The position numbers and the translations under genes were made by a program. A stretch of 64,000 bases of DNA from Acerihabitans sp047324305. Lineage in GTDB: Bacteria; Pseudomonadota; Gammaproteobacteria; Enterobacterales; Enterobacteriaceae. Shown one piece after another: positions 8,939-16,750 of this stretch. Under the pieces are notes generated by a model. It had not been told where the DNA came from and searched no databases. It worked only from the letters and a program-made list of their open reading frames with translations. The stretch is from the NCBI RefSeq assembly GCF_047324305.1, contig NZ_CP178740.1, positions 1,116,001 to 1,180,000 on the forward strand, read 5' to 3'. The first letter of the stretch is position 1. Each line of letters starts with the position of its first letter.

Positions 8939-9071
8939 AAGTCAGAACTCCAGTTGGAAGAAAAAAAATACCGAGGACCGACTTTACATTACCAACCGTT
9001 TTGCGATAAACAGGCATATCAGAACATATCCCGCAACCTACAGTTGTGAATTATCCGGCAGGAGCGCCGTA

Positions 9072-9965
9072 ATGGACCGACTGACCAGCATGGCGGTATT
9101 TGTTAAGGTCGCCGACCGGGGGTCTTTTGCCGCCGCCGCCGAGGCGCTGAATATTTCAGCGCAAATGGTGGGCAAGCATGTGGTATTTCTGGAGGATCGG
9201 CTGGGGGCGCGCCTGCTAAACCGCACCACCCGCCGGCAGAGCCTGACCGAAATCGGCGTGGTGTTTTACCAGCGCTGCAAGATAGTGCTGTCCGAAGCGC
9301 AGGCGGCCGAGTCCGTAGCCCTTGAACTCAGCGCCGCGCCGCGCGGCCTGCTGCGCGTCAACGCGCCAGTGACGTTTGGCGCCTACGCCCTGACGCCGAT
9401 GATTAACCGTTATCTGCTGGCCTTTCCGGCGGTGAAGGTGGATTTAACCTTGACCGACCGCTTTGTGGATGTGGTGGATGAGGGTTTTGAGGCGGTCATT
9501 CGCCTGGGCGCGCTGAAAGACTCAAGTCTTGCCGCCCGGGAACTCGCACCCTACAGGATGATTGCCTGCGCATCGCCGGGATATCTGGCCCGTTGCGGGT
9601 TACCGCGCCAATTAAGCGATCTTGAACGCCATGAATGCCTGGGCTATAGCTTCTGGTCGCGTCCGCCGCTCAGTGAATGGCGCTTTACCCGCGGCGGCGA
9701 GGAACAACGGGTTCGGGTGCAAAGCCGGTTACAGATTAACGACAGCTCGGCGCTGTTAACCTCCGCGCTTCACGACGGCGGGATTCTCCTCGGCCCGGAA
9801 GTGATACTGCGGCCCTATCTGGCATCCGGCCAGTTGATGCGGGTATTGCCGGACTATGAAGCGCCGTCCCGGCCGCTGCATATCCTGTTCGCCGCCCAAC
9901 GGCAGCTGACGCCGAAACTACGCAGTTTTATCGACTGCGTGGTGGCGGAATTCGGGGCGCGCTAA
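9072..9965 (+). CDS. LysR-family transcriptional regulator
   Basis: A 297-residue regulator starting MDRLTSMAVFVKVADRGSFA. The N-terminal winged helix-turn-helix includes ALNISAQMVGKHVVFLEDRLGARLLNRTTRR, followed by an effector-binding domain. It resembles the large LysR group next to quinone or NADPH oxidoreductases. The open frame extends upstream, but the ATG at 9072 begins the canonical LysR N-terminus and AGGAG lies at 9060-9064. It is divergent from the F420-type oxidoreductase gene, its most likely target. The effector is not known. Confidence 0.85.
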   Translation: MDRLTSMAVFVKVADRGSFAAAAEALNISAQMVGKHVVFLEDRLGARLLNRTTRRQSLTEIGVVFYQRCKIVLSEAQAAESVALELSAAPRGLLRVNAPVTFGAYALTPMINRYLLAFPAVKVDLTLTDRFVDVVDEGFEAVIRLGALKDSSLAARELAPYRMIACASPGYLARCGLPRQLSDLERHECLGYSFWSRPPLSEWRFTRGGEEQRVRVQSRLQINDSSALLTSALHDGGILLGPEVILRPYLASGQLMRVLPDYEAPSRPLHILFAAQRQLTPKLRSFIDCVVAEFGAR

Positions 9966-9967
9966 GG

Positions 9968-10327
9968 TCAAACCGGCGGCAGGATCTCGAATACCGCCTC
10001 TTTAGGTCGGCATAACCGGGTGCCCAGGGGTGTGACGACGATAGGGCGATTGATCAACACCGGGTATTGCACCATAAAATCGATAAGCTGTTCGTCGGTC
10101 CAGCGATCTTCCGCCAGGCCCAGTTGCTGGTAAGGATCGTTTTTGGTGCGAATCAACGCGCGGACCGGCAGGCCCATATCCCTGATCAACGTCTGCAACT
10201 GCTGATGATTGGGCGGCGTTTTCAGATATTCGATAACCTTGGGCTCAATGCCCCGTTCGCGCAGCAACGCCAGCGTATTGCGGGAGGTACCGCAGGTGGG
10301 GTTGTGATAAAGGGTGACGTCACTCAT
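9968..10327 (-). CDS. arsC: Arsenate reductase, glutaredoxin-coupled (ArsC)
   Basis: Reduces arsenate to arsenite with glutathione and glutaredoxin. The 119-residue protein starts MSDVTLYHNPTCGTSRNT, with catalytic Cys12 in the same place as plasmid R773 ArsC, and keeps VRALIRTK, FMVQYPVLINRPIVV and TPLGTRLCRP, which hold the anion-binding arginines. It ends just after FEILPPV, about 20 residues short of R773 ArsC but normal for shorter chromosomal ArsC proteins. I chose the ATG at 10327; the frame extends upstream without motifs. No arsR, arsB or acr3 is adjacent, so this is a solitary reductase convergent with the LysR gene (2-base gap). Confidence 0.87.
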   Translation of the reverse strand: MSDVTLYHNPTCGTSRNTLALLRERGIEPKVIEYLKTPPNHQQLQTLIRDMGLPVRALIRTKNDPYQQLGLAEDRWTDEQLIDFMVQYPVLINRPIVVTPLGTRLCRPKEAVFEILPPV

Positions 10328-10653
10328 AGCGTGTCTCTTGTCCTCTGGTAATGACCCACTGGTCCGGCAATCCAAACAGTATCGTCAAAACCCGGTGACG
10401 GCGCACGCGGTATTTTTGTATTGTCTCCGACCCGACATCTGGCGCAGGAAGCGCCCAAACCACGATAAGCCCGACCAGAGCGTCGGGCTTATCGTTTATG
10501 TCATGGCATAGTATTTGAATTAACGCGCCCGGATCTTGGTTTAGTCCGACCGCCTTTACCTGTTTCTATTACATAATTACTCTGTTGTGAACAGGCATAG
10601 CCACCTAACTTACAGATTATAATTATGTAGCGACGAAACAAGCATAGAACCTA
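10328..10653. other. Intergenic region between yciG and arsC
   Basis: A gap of 326 bases on the upstream side of arsC. Besides the likely arsC promoter, it holds a perfect long hairpin at 10462-10495. I see no protein-coding frame with a ribosome site. Confidence 0.5.
10462..10495 (+). terminator. Perfect 14-base-pair hairpin, possible terminator or small-RNA end
   Basis: ACGATAAGCCCGAC (10462-10475) pairs perfectly with 10482-10495 around a six-base loop. On the plus strand it is followed by only a short T run. No annotated gene reads into it from the left on the plus strand, so it may end an unannotated short transcript starting near 10400, or serve as a bidirectional transcription barrier between arsC and yciG. 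Confidence 0.4.
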
Positions 10654-10839
10654 TTATTTCGACGGTTTTCTGCCGCCGCCATGGCTGTTGCGCCCGCCTT
10701 TTTCACCGGCTTCGGATGCGCGCTGGGGGTCGTTTTTGAAGTTGCCGCCGCTCGCCTGGCCGCCTTTCTTGCCGGCGCTGGATGCCTTTGCGCGATCTTC
10801 CGCGAAATTGCCCGATCCACCACGATGTTGTTCAGCCAT
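10654..10839 (-). CDS. yciG: KGG-motif general stress protein YciG
   Basis: A small 61-residue glycine- and lysine-rich hydrophilic protein. It begins MAEQHRGGSGNFAED and carries two KGG units (AGKKGGQASGGNF and AGEKGGRN), nearly the same as E. coli YciG (59 residues) and related to the Bacillus GsiB/con-10 family. Such proteins are intrinsically disordered and stress induced; E. coli YciG is RpoS controlled and linked to swarming. GGAGG lies seven bases before the ATG. Its usual E. coli neighbours yciE and yciF are absent. Confidence 0.85.
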   Translation of the reverse strand: MAEQHRGGSGNFAEDRAKASSAGKKGGQASGGNFKNDPQRASEAGEKGGRNSHGGGRKPSK

Positions 10840-11482
10840 CTTAAACCTCCGGTTGAAATAAAGTGAATTTCAATTATTCTGTATCTTTTCAAAGCGGCAT
10901 AAAAATAAACTGCGATAATTTAATCCGGTTTACCGCATTTTTACTCCACTTAATTGCTTTCCACCCAATAACAGATAGGCAACTCATATCATGTCATAGG
11001 TATATTTAATACTAGCCGACATACTCATACTGGCAAGCGTCATTTACAGATTGATACAAACTCCGCCCAAGGAATCAGCGTAAGCAGGTGCATTAATTTC
11101 TTAACTATCTATTATTTAAGGTTTTTTATTAAAAACATTATTTAAAGCCACATTATTTAACCCGTTATTGCATATAATTTAAAAATCGTGGGATACTTGC
11201 TGGGAACAACCGAAGCCGCAATTCTCTTTTTGCACCTAAAAATAAGAGACTTATAAGGCCTATAAAGATTATTCTCCCTATTGTCTTGTATGCCAGCCGC
11301 TTATCATGATGGAATCAACACCCTATCATTTGTATTTCTGTCTATACTTAATGCGGACACTCATTCTATATTCGCAATCCGTGGTGTCCGACCGGTCCAG
11401 CCGCCGGCGGCAAGGTAAACATTAACCGCAACATTTTGCATGTTTGCATGTCGCTGCAAAAAATATTCACGGGAGAAAAACA
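10840..11482. other. AT-rich intergenic region with a stress-type promoter
   Basis: A gap of about 640 bases, strongly AT rich, with no gene I can support. It holds the yciG promoter on the left. On the right is a consensus-like sigma-S -10 element at 11341-11351 that points at the small ORF starting at 11483. Confidence 0.5.
11341..11351 (+). promoter_or_regulatory. Sigma-S-type extended -10 element
   Basis: TCTATACTTAA matches the described RpoS-preferred extended -10 (KCTAYACTTAA) exactly. It would place transcription start near 11358, about 125 bases before the small ORF at 11483. No clear -35 is visible, as is common for RpoS promoters. Confidence 0.5.
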
Positions 11483-11641
11483 ATGTTCAGCAACCAGACC
11501 CGATACCCTGGCAAGCCCGATGGACTGCTGACAGCGCAGGCGCCGCAACCCGTGGCGCCGGCCAAGCCGGCTGATCAAAAAAGTAAGGATGATCCGGCCA
11601 ACGCGCCGGAATCCGGCGACAAACTGCCCGACCAGCAATAA
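11483..11641 (+). CDS. Small hydrophilic protein of unknown function, possible stress gene
   Basis: A 52-residue ORF starting MFSNQTRYPGKPDGL, rich in proline, alanine, lysine and aspartate, with no hydrophobic segment; it looks disordered. GGGAG lies about seven bases before the ATG, and a consensus RpoS -10 lies about 130 bases upstream. An in-frame upstream ATG at 11444 has no good ribosome site. I do not recognise the family. Support comes from the promoter and ribosome site rather than homology, so it could be a chance ORF. It converges on the YedI-type gene with a gap of 39 bases. Confidence 0.45.
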   Translation: MFSNQTRYPGKPDGLLTAQAPQPVAPAKPADQKSKDDPANAPESGDKLPDQQ

Positions 11642-11680
11642 TCAACCTGTATGGTCAGCCAGCAGTCATACGCCGGGCGA

Positions 11681-12745
11681 TTATGCATGGCTTTTTCCGG
11701 CAATTTTCATACCCGCCGTCACCAGCGCCACGATAATCCCGCCGGCCACCAGTCCCAGCAGCATATCGGTGGCGCTGGTCATCAGGGTGCCAACGAAACC
11801 GCCGTGCCCTTCTTGCATGCGGTCAATCAGGCCATGGGTCCAGGGCAAGCCGTGCGCCAGAATGCTGCCGCCCACCAGGAACATGGCGATGGTGCCGATA
11901 ACCGACAGGGATTTCATCAGCAGCGGCGCGGCATTGACCACCCCGCGCCCCATGGCGCGCAACAGCTTGCGCGAGCCGCCCTGGCCGGGCAATTCGCTCA
12001 GGTAAAGTCCCACATCATCCATTTTGACGATGGCCGCCACGATGCCGTAGACGCCCAGGGTCATGGCGATGGCGATCAGCACCATCACCGCCACCTGGTT
12101 CATCAAGGGCGCGCTGGCCACGGTGCCCAATGAAATCACGATAATCTCCGCCGAGAGGATAAAATCGGTACGCACCGCGCCTTTAACCTTTTTATTTTCC
12201 AGCGCCAGCACATCTTCCGGGGTGACGCCGGATCCTGACGCCGGCGCATCCGTCTGGCGGGTCTCGTCCGGGGCCACCGAAGCGCCCTGCGCCACACCCG
12301 CCGGCGCGGCCTGCGCGGCGGTGGCCGGGACGATCGGCGGCGCATCGGCATTGAGCACCGCCATCGGCGCGGACGGGACCGGCTCAGCATGGTTTTTTTT
12401 CTGCTGACGGCGATGCCAGCTTTCGATCAGTTTTTCAACGCCTTCGTAGCACAGATAGGAGCCGCCCAGCATCAGCAACGGCGTAATGGCCCAGGGAATA
12501 AATGCGCTGATAACCAGCGCCAGCGGCACCAGTATCGCCTTGTTGATCAGTGAACCCTTAGCGACTTTCCATACCACCGGCAGCTCACGGTCGGCCCTCA
12601 CGCCGGATACCTGCTGCGCGTTCAGCGCCAGGTCGTCGCTGAGCACGCTGGCGGTTTTACGCGCCGCCACCTTACTCATCGCCGCCACGTCATCCAGTAT
12701 CGAGGCTATATCATCAAGCAGCGCCAACAGGCTGGTTCCCGCCAT
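11681..12745 (-). CDS. yedI: DUF808 inner-membrane protein, YedI family
   Basis: The 354-residue protein starts MAGTSLLALLDDIASILDDV, the DUF808 signature, and continues with KVAARKTASVLSDDLALNAQQVSG and several hydrophobic helices. E. coli YedI is about 305 residues. The extra length is an alanine/proline-rich stretch at about residues 120-175, between the second and third membrane segments, that looks like a disordered cytoplasmic linker. Function is unknown in the whole family. It is divergent from the ABM monooxygenase gene, with 102 bases between the starts. Confidence 0.85.
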   Translation of the reverse strand: MAGTSLLALLDDIASILDDVAAMSKVAARKTASVLSDDLALNAQQVSGVRADRELPVVWKVAKGSLINKAILVPLALVISAFIPWAITPLLMLGGSYLCYEGVEKLIESWHRRQQKKNHAEPVPSAPMAVLNADAPPIVPATAAQAAPAGVAQGASVAPDETRQTDAPASGSGVTPEDVLALENKKVKGAVRTDFILSAEIIVISLGTVASAPLMNQVAVMVLIAIAMTLGVYGIVAAIVKMDDVGLYLSELPGQGGSRKLLRAMGRGVVNAAPLLMKSLSVIGTIAMFLVGGSILAHGLPWTHGLIDRMQEGHGGFVGTLMTSATDMLLGLVAGGIIVALVTAGMKIAGKSHA

Positions 12746-12847
12746 ATCGAATTCCTTTAATTGTGCTTTTTATCATTAGTATCGTTATGATTAAAGCAGG
12801 CTATTCCCATATTGTTAATAATTCATATCAGTTATTTGGAGAATGTT

Positions 12848-13144
12848 ATGTCTGCAGAGGTTCATATCGTGGCGGTTGTCGAAGGTAAACCGGGCAAGGC
12901 GGAAGCTATCAAAGCGGTGATAAAACCCTGTATCGAAGCCACCCGCCGGGAAGAAGGCTGTCTGAAGTACCAGTTGCATCAGGATATTGTCCGGCCCGAT
13001 CATTTTATTTTTGTCGAGCAGTGGGCAAGTGAGGAAATTGTGCAAAAACACAGCAAATCCGCGCATCTCAAAACCATGGTGGACGGGCTGACCGATCTTA
13101 TCGTCACGCCGTTGGAAGTGTCGCTATTAAAAAGCATTTACTGA
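12848..13144 (+). CDS. ABM-domain monooxygenase-like protein (YgiN/LsrG type)
   Basis: A 98-residue single-domain protein of the antibiotic biosynthesis monooxygenase superfamily. It keeps the core pattern HIVAVVEGKPGKAEAIKAV, then EEGCLKYQLHQD and FIFVEQWASEEIVQKH. Such dimeric alpha+beta barrels act on quinols, small aldehydes or signalling molecules; the substrate here cannot be told. GGAG lies seven bases before the ATG at 12848, and the frame upstream of it is not conserved. A second, distinct member (ygiN) occurs at 36656. Confidence 0.78.
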   Translation: MSAEVHIVAVVEGKPGKAEAIKAVIKPCIEATRREEGCLKYQLHQDIVRPDHFIFVEQWASEEIVQKHSKSAHLKTMVDGLTDLIVTPLEVSLLKSIY

Positions 13145-13285
13145 GCCGGCGTCTGCGCGCCGTGTTGCATGTCTGGCGGACGACGGCGACCACGGCCGCA
13201 CCGATAGCATGGATACCGGCGCTTATGGCATAGCCCCGAACATAACCGGGCCGGGCAATGCCGCTGCGGCCCATGTCTGCGCCCT

Positions 13286-14161
13286 TCACATGTGTTTACG
13301 TAGCCAGTCCAGTTGCTGTCCTGCGACGCGATTAAGATGCTCGCCGGCAAAAACCTGGTAATGACGCGCCTTGGGCTGGATATGACAGCGTTTATCCGCG
13401 CTAATGGCCTGGTATAAAGCCAGGCCGTATTCCAGCGCGATGACTTTATCATTTTCAGCAAACACCATAAACGTCGGCTGAGTCACCCGCGCCGCAGCTT
13501 GCGCCGGATGATAAAGAATGGTTTCCCATACCGCCAGATAAGGGACTTTATTCCCCAGGACCGGGAATTCCTTTTTTTTCTTTTCAAAGAACACGCGCGA
13601 CTCCTCATCGGTCATGACCTTGATAATGGGCACCAACAGTTCACTGCCGCTCTGCTGCTGCTTACTCGCCATCCTTTTCAGGGTATCCATAAAGCGGGCC
13701 TTTTCCTCTCCCCCCATATCGCCGGTCACCAATTGCTCGCCGTCGGCGAAAGCCAGTTGGCTGAGAACGCATTTTATTTCCGGGCGGCGGGCGGCCACCT
13801 CGATAACGTGACAGCCGCCAAGCGACGTGCCCCACAGGGCGATACGCCGGGCATCTATCCCGGGTTGGGCTTGGCACCAGTCCAATACCGCCATGATGTC
13901 TTCAATCTGCCGTTCCGGCACTACCCTGCCGGCGTCGCCTTCACTGTCGCCGAAGCCACGGTAATCAAAGGTAACAACGCAGTAGCCGGCCGCGGTAAAA
14001 TGCTTAACAAAGCCCGATAATAATATGTCCTGGATGCAAAAGAATCCGTGGCACATCAATACCGCCGGCAGCGGCGATGTGGTGCTACCGCCTGCACGAT
14101 GTATCCGTATGGCCAGTTTGTCCCCCGCAAATTCTATAGCGTGTCGCTCAATTTCCATCAT
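13286..14161 (-). CDS. Alpha/beta hydrolase, probable esterase or acylpeptidase-like enzyme
   Basis: A cytoplasmic 291-residue alpha/beta hydrolase. MCHGF gives the oxyanion-hole region, LWGTSLGG the nucleophile elbow with Ser113, FAENDKVI the probable acid and KARHYQVF the histidine region, so the triad appears complete. The sequence resembles S15/DUF1100-like hydrolases, but substrate cannot be inferred. AAGGAG lies five bases before the first ATG; the next codon is also ATG. It stands alone, with a long AT-rich gap upstream. Confidence 0.8.
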   Translation of the reverse strand: MMEIERHAIEFAGDKLAIRIHRAGGSTTSPLPAVLMCHGFFCIQDILLSGFVKHFTAAGYCVVTFDYRGFGDSEGDAGRVVPERQIEDIMAVLDWCQAQPGIDARRIALWGTSLGGCHVIEVAARRPEIKCVLSQLAFADGEQLVTGDMGGEEKARFMDTLKRMASKQQQSGSELLVPIIKVMTDEESRVFFEKKKKEFPVLGNKVPYLAVWETILYHPAQAAARVTQPTFMVFAENDKVIALEYGLALYQAISADKRCHIQPKARHYQVFAGEHLNRVAGQQLDWLRKHM

Positions 14162-14813
14162 ATTTTCTCCTTAGGTAACTAATAATTTCGTCGTTTTAAT
14201 TACAAATTTCGAACGCGCAATGAAAGTGGCGATCATCGCTGTTCACCGACAAATATTTTCATTAAAATATCAAGATAGTTATTTTAATTGATAATAATAC
14301 AAATGCTAATGATATTAGGAACTCATAAATTGATAATACCGGTAATTATTATCGTTGAGCAAGGTAAATAATTTATTATCAGGCTCGTTTTTTATTATTG
14401 AGTGATAAACAGCAGGAAAATATAAAATACTCCAATTGAGCCTTTTTTAAAGACATATTATGTTAACTGCCAGTCAATCTTAACGCTTCTACTAATAGCC
14501 AGCCATTGTATAATAACATCTCTATGTTACTCAATCAGTTAAAGAAACAGCAATCAATTGCTTGGCTAATTATTTATTAGATTTACATTTATATACTCAT
14601 AAAAATGGTTATTTTGACCGATAAAATCCTGCGTTCCTGTGGGCAGTGATTAAAATCAATAAATAACTATTTTATTTGCATTTATATGAAAAGATTCTTT
14701 CACCGGCGGGGAGGATAACATGCATAACATTTTTCTGGGCAACGCGGACGGGAACGCAAGTTGCCGGGAACGCCGCACGGTTCGTCCGCCGCGCGGCGTT
14801 TTAATCGTCCCGG
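14162..14813. other. AT-rich intergenic region between the hydrolase and the sugar ABC operon
   Basis: A gap of about 650 bases, the most AT-rich stretch of this part of the window (14180-14700). The promoter of the hydrolase should lie at its left end. A GC-rich hairpin marks the right end (14769-14800). I see no supported gene. Confidence 0.5.
14769..14800. terminator. Possible bidirectional terminator after the sugar ABC operon
   Basis: Arms AACGCCGCACGG (14769-14780) and CCGCGCGGCGTT (14789-14800) pair with one wobble position around an eight-base loop, 14 bases beyond the last permease gene. The T run (TTTT) is on the plus-strand side, so for the operon itself, on the minus strand, the structure is imperfect. 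Confidence 0.4.
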
Positions 14814-15773
14814 TTAACGGCTGGGAAAAGGTAGCCGTATGCCCTTCAGGAAGAGAAACGCCAATAACAGGCCGCCCCATAGCGCCATCGTGATATAACT
14901 GCTTATTCCCATGATATTCAGGCCGCTTTCCAGCATCTGCAGCAGGATCAGCGCCAGCACCATACCGACAATCTTGCCGAAACCGCCATCGGGATTAATC
15001 CCCCCCAGTACCGCCGCCAGGATACTCGTCAGCAGGTAGGACTCGCCGTAGGCGGCCTTGGCGGAATTCAGCTTGGACATCATCAGCAGCGCCGCGACCA
15101 CGCACAACAGCGAGGAGATGACATAAACCGCCATCAGCGTGCGCGGCGTATTAATGCCGGCATAATGGGCCGCCCGCTGATTGGAGCCGATAAGATAAAT
15201 ACGGCGGCCCAGCGGCGACCGTTCCAGCACGATCCACATGATAAGCGCCACCAGGGCAAAGAGGTACAAGGGTACCGGGATGCCCAGCCAGTTATGGTTG
15301 TTCAGCCACAGCACATAGGCGGGAAAATTGGAGATAGCCGTCCCCTTGGATATCAGGATGGTCACCCCCTTCAGCAGGGTCATCATGCCCAGGGTGGCCA
15401 ATATGGGAGAGACGCGGATGACGGCGATCAGGACCCCGTTCAGCAGGCCGATGAGACCGGCCATAGCGATACCGGCCAGCAGCATCAGCAGGGCGCTGCC
15501 TATCGACGGGGCAAAATGGGTGGCAACCCAGGCCATGACCAGGGCGCAGCAGTTGGTGGTGGCGATAATCGACAGGTTGATGCCGCCGGTCAGCATGGTC
15601 ACCGCCATGGCGAACGCCAGCACGCCTAATACCGGCAATTGTGATCCGATGGACTGGAAATTCGACGCCGACCAAAATACGCCCGGAATCTGCACGCTGA
15701 AGGTCACCACCACCACCACCAGCAGCACCATCAGGTACAGCTCCACATGATCTTTTACTTTGGCGCCGCTCAT
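14814..15773 (-). CDS. Sugar-type ABC transporter permease (RbsC/LsrD-like), second subunit
   Basis: A 319-residue inner-membrane protein of the BPD_transp_2 (RbsC) family, with about nine hydrophobic segments and the hallmarks TGGINLSI, GLLNGVLI and AAVLGGINPDGGFGK. It starts with an ATGA overlap on the preceding permease. Together the two form a heterodimeric channel, as in Lsr and Rha importers. It ends the four-gene operon. The substrate is unknown. Confidence 0.88.
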   Translation of the reverse strand: MSGAKVKDHVELYLMVLLVVVVVTFSVQIPGVFWSASNFQSIGSQLPVLGVLAFAMAVTMLTGGINLSIIATTNCCALVMAWVATHFAPSIGSALLMLLAGIAMAGLIGLLNGVLIAVIRVSPILATLGMMTLLKGVTILISKGTAISNFPAYVLWLNNHNWLGIPVPLYLFALVALIMWIVLERSPLGRRIYLIGSNQRAAHYAGINTPRTLMAVYVISSLLCVVAALLMMSKLNSAKAAYGESYLLTSILAAVLGGINPDGGFGKIVGMVLALILLQMLESGLNIMGISSYITMALWGGLLLAFLFLKGIRLPFPSR

Positions 15774-16750
15774 GACAGGATCTCCGATTTACTGCGCTGA
15801 CTCCAGGCGGTGGAGCTGATACTGACCACAATGACCAGGCCGGTAATCACCATCTGCCAATAGGAAGACACACCGATTAAATTCAAGCCGTTCTGCAGCA
15901 TGGCCAGCAGTACCACGCCCAACACCGTTCCCAGCAGCGTGCCGCGCCCGCCGATGATACTGGTTCCACCCAGCACCACCGCCGCCAGCACGGTCAGTTC
16001 ATATCCCAGCAGCGAGTCCGGCGCCACCGTCATCACGGTATAGGATTGCACCACCCCGGCCACGCCCGACAACAGCCCCATGAAACCATAGACAAACAGC
16101 TGTAGCTTGAAAATACCGAAGCCCAGCCGGGAAGCCGCCTCGCGATTACCGCCCATGGCATAGATTTTACGCCCGATACTGCTGCGTTTCATCAACAGGC
16201 CGGTGATGATCAATACCGCCAGCAGGGTCATAATGGGCAGGTTCAGGCCATAGTCATAGCCGTCGGCGGCGGTAAAAGTAAATAATGTCAGGCCGCCTTC
16301 GAACCAGTCGGGATATTTGTACAGCCACACGCCTTTGGAAAAATAGAGCAGTAAGCCATAAAATATATTCAGCGTAGAAATAGTGACAATAATGGAAGGC
16401 ACTTTCAACCGGTTGACCAGTACAGCGTTGATCAGGCCCAGCACGGTACCGACGCCGCCGGCGATGAGGAACGCCACCAGGAAATTACCCCCGTATCTCA
16501 GCAGCGCGGTGACCATGATATATTGCGCGATGATGGTCATCGCGGGAAAAGAAATATCGATGCCGCCCGAGATCAGGACGATAAACAGCCCGCAGGCCAG
16601 GATCAGCAGCATGGCGTAATTGTTGATAAGATCGTAAAGATTGCCGAAGGTGAGGAAATCGCTACTGTTCAGGCTGAACACGATCCCCATGATCAGGATG
16701 GTCGCGATCAGCAATACTTCATGCCGGTGCAATGCGGCTTTGTTAACCAT
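15770..16750 (-). CDS. Sugar-type ABC transporter permease (RbsC/LsrC-like), first subunit
   Basis: A 326-residue inner-membrane permease of the RbsC family, with ISGGIDISFPAM, GLINAVLVNRLKVPSIIVT and AAVVLGGTSIIGGRGT as typical elements. It overlaps the 3' end of the ATPase gene by 8 bases and the next permease by 4, so it is translationally coupled. Two different permeases in one operon point to an LsrCD- or RhaPQ-like rather than RbsC-like arrangement. Confidence 0.88.
   Translation of the reverse strand: MVNKAALHRHEVLLIATILIMGIVFSLNSSDFLTFGNLYDLINNYAMLLILACGLFIVLISGGIDISFPAMTIIAQYIMVTALLRYGGNFLVAFLIAGGVGTVLGLINAVLVNRLKVPSIIVTISTLNIFYGLLLYFSKGVWLYKYPDWFEGGLTLFTFTAADGYDYGLNLPIMTLLAVLIITGLLMKRSSIGRKIYAMGGNREAASRLGFGIFKLQLFVYGFMGLLSGVAGVVQSYTVMTVAPDSLLGYELTVLAAVVLGGTSIIGGRGTLLGTVLGVVLLAMLQNGLNLIGVSSYWQMVITGLVIVVSISSTAWSQRSKSEILS

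Noticed and set aside
14720..14893. 57-codon ORF with a strong ribosome site (GGGGAGGA) starting MHNIFLGN
   Set aside because: The ribosome site is attractive, but the ORF overlaps the hairpin and the 3' end of the permease gene in antisense, and the Arg/Pro-rich product shows no recognisable pattern. Left as unproven.
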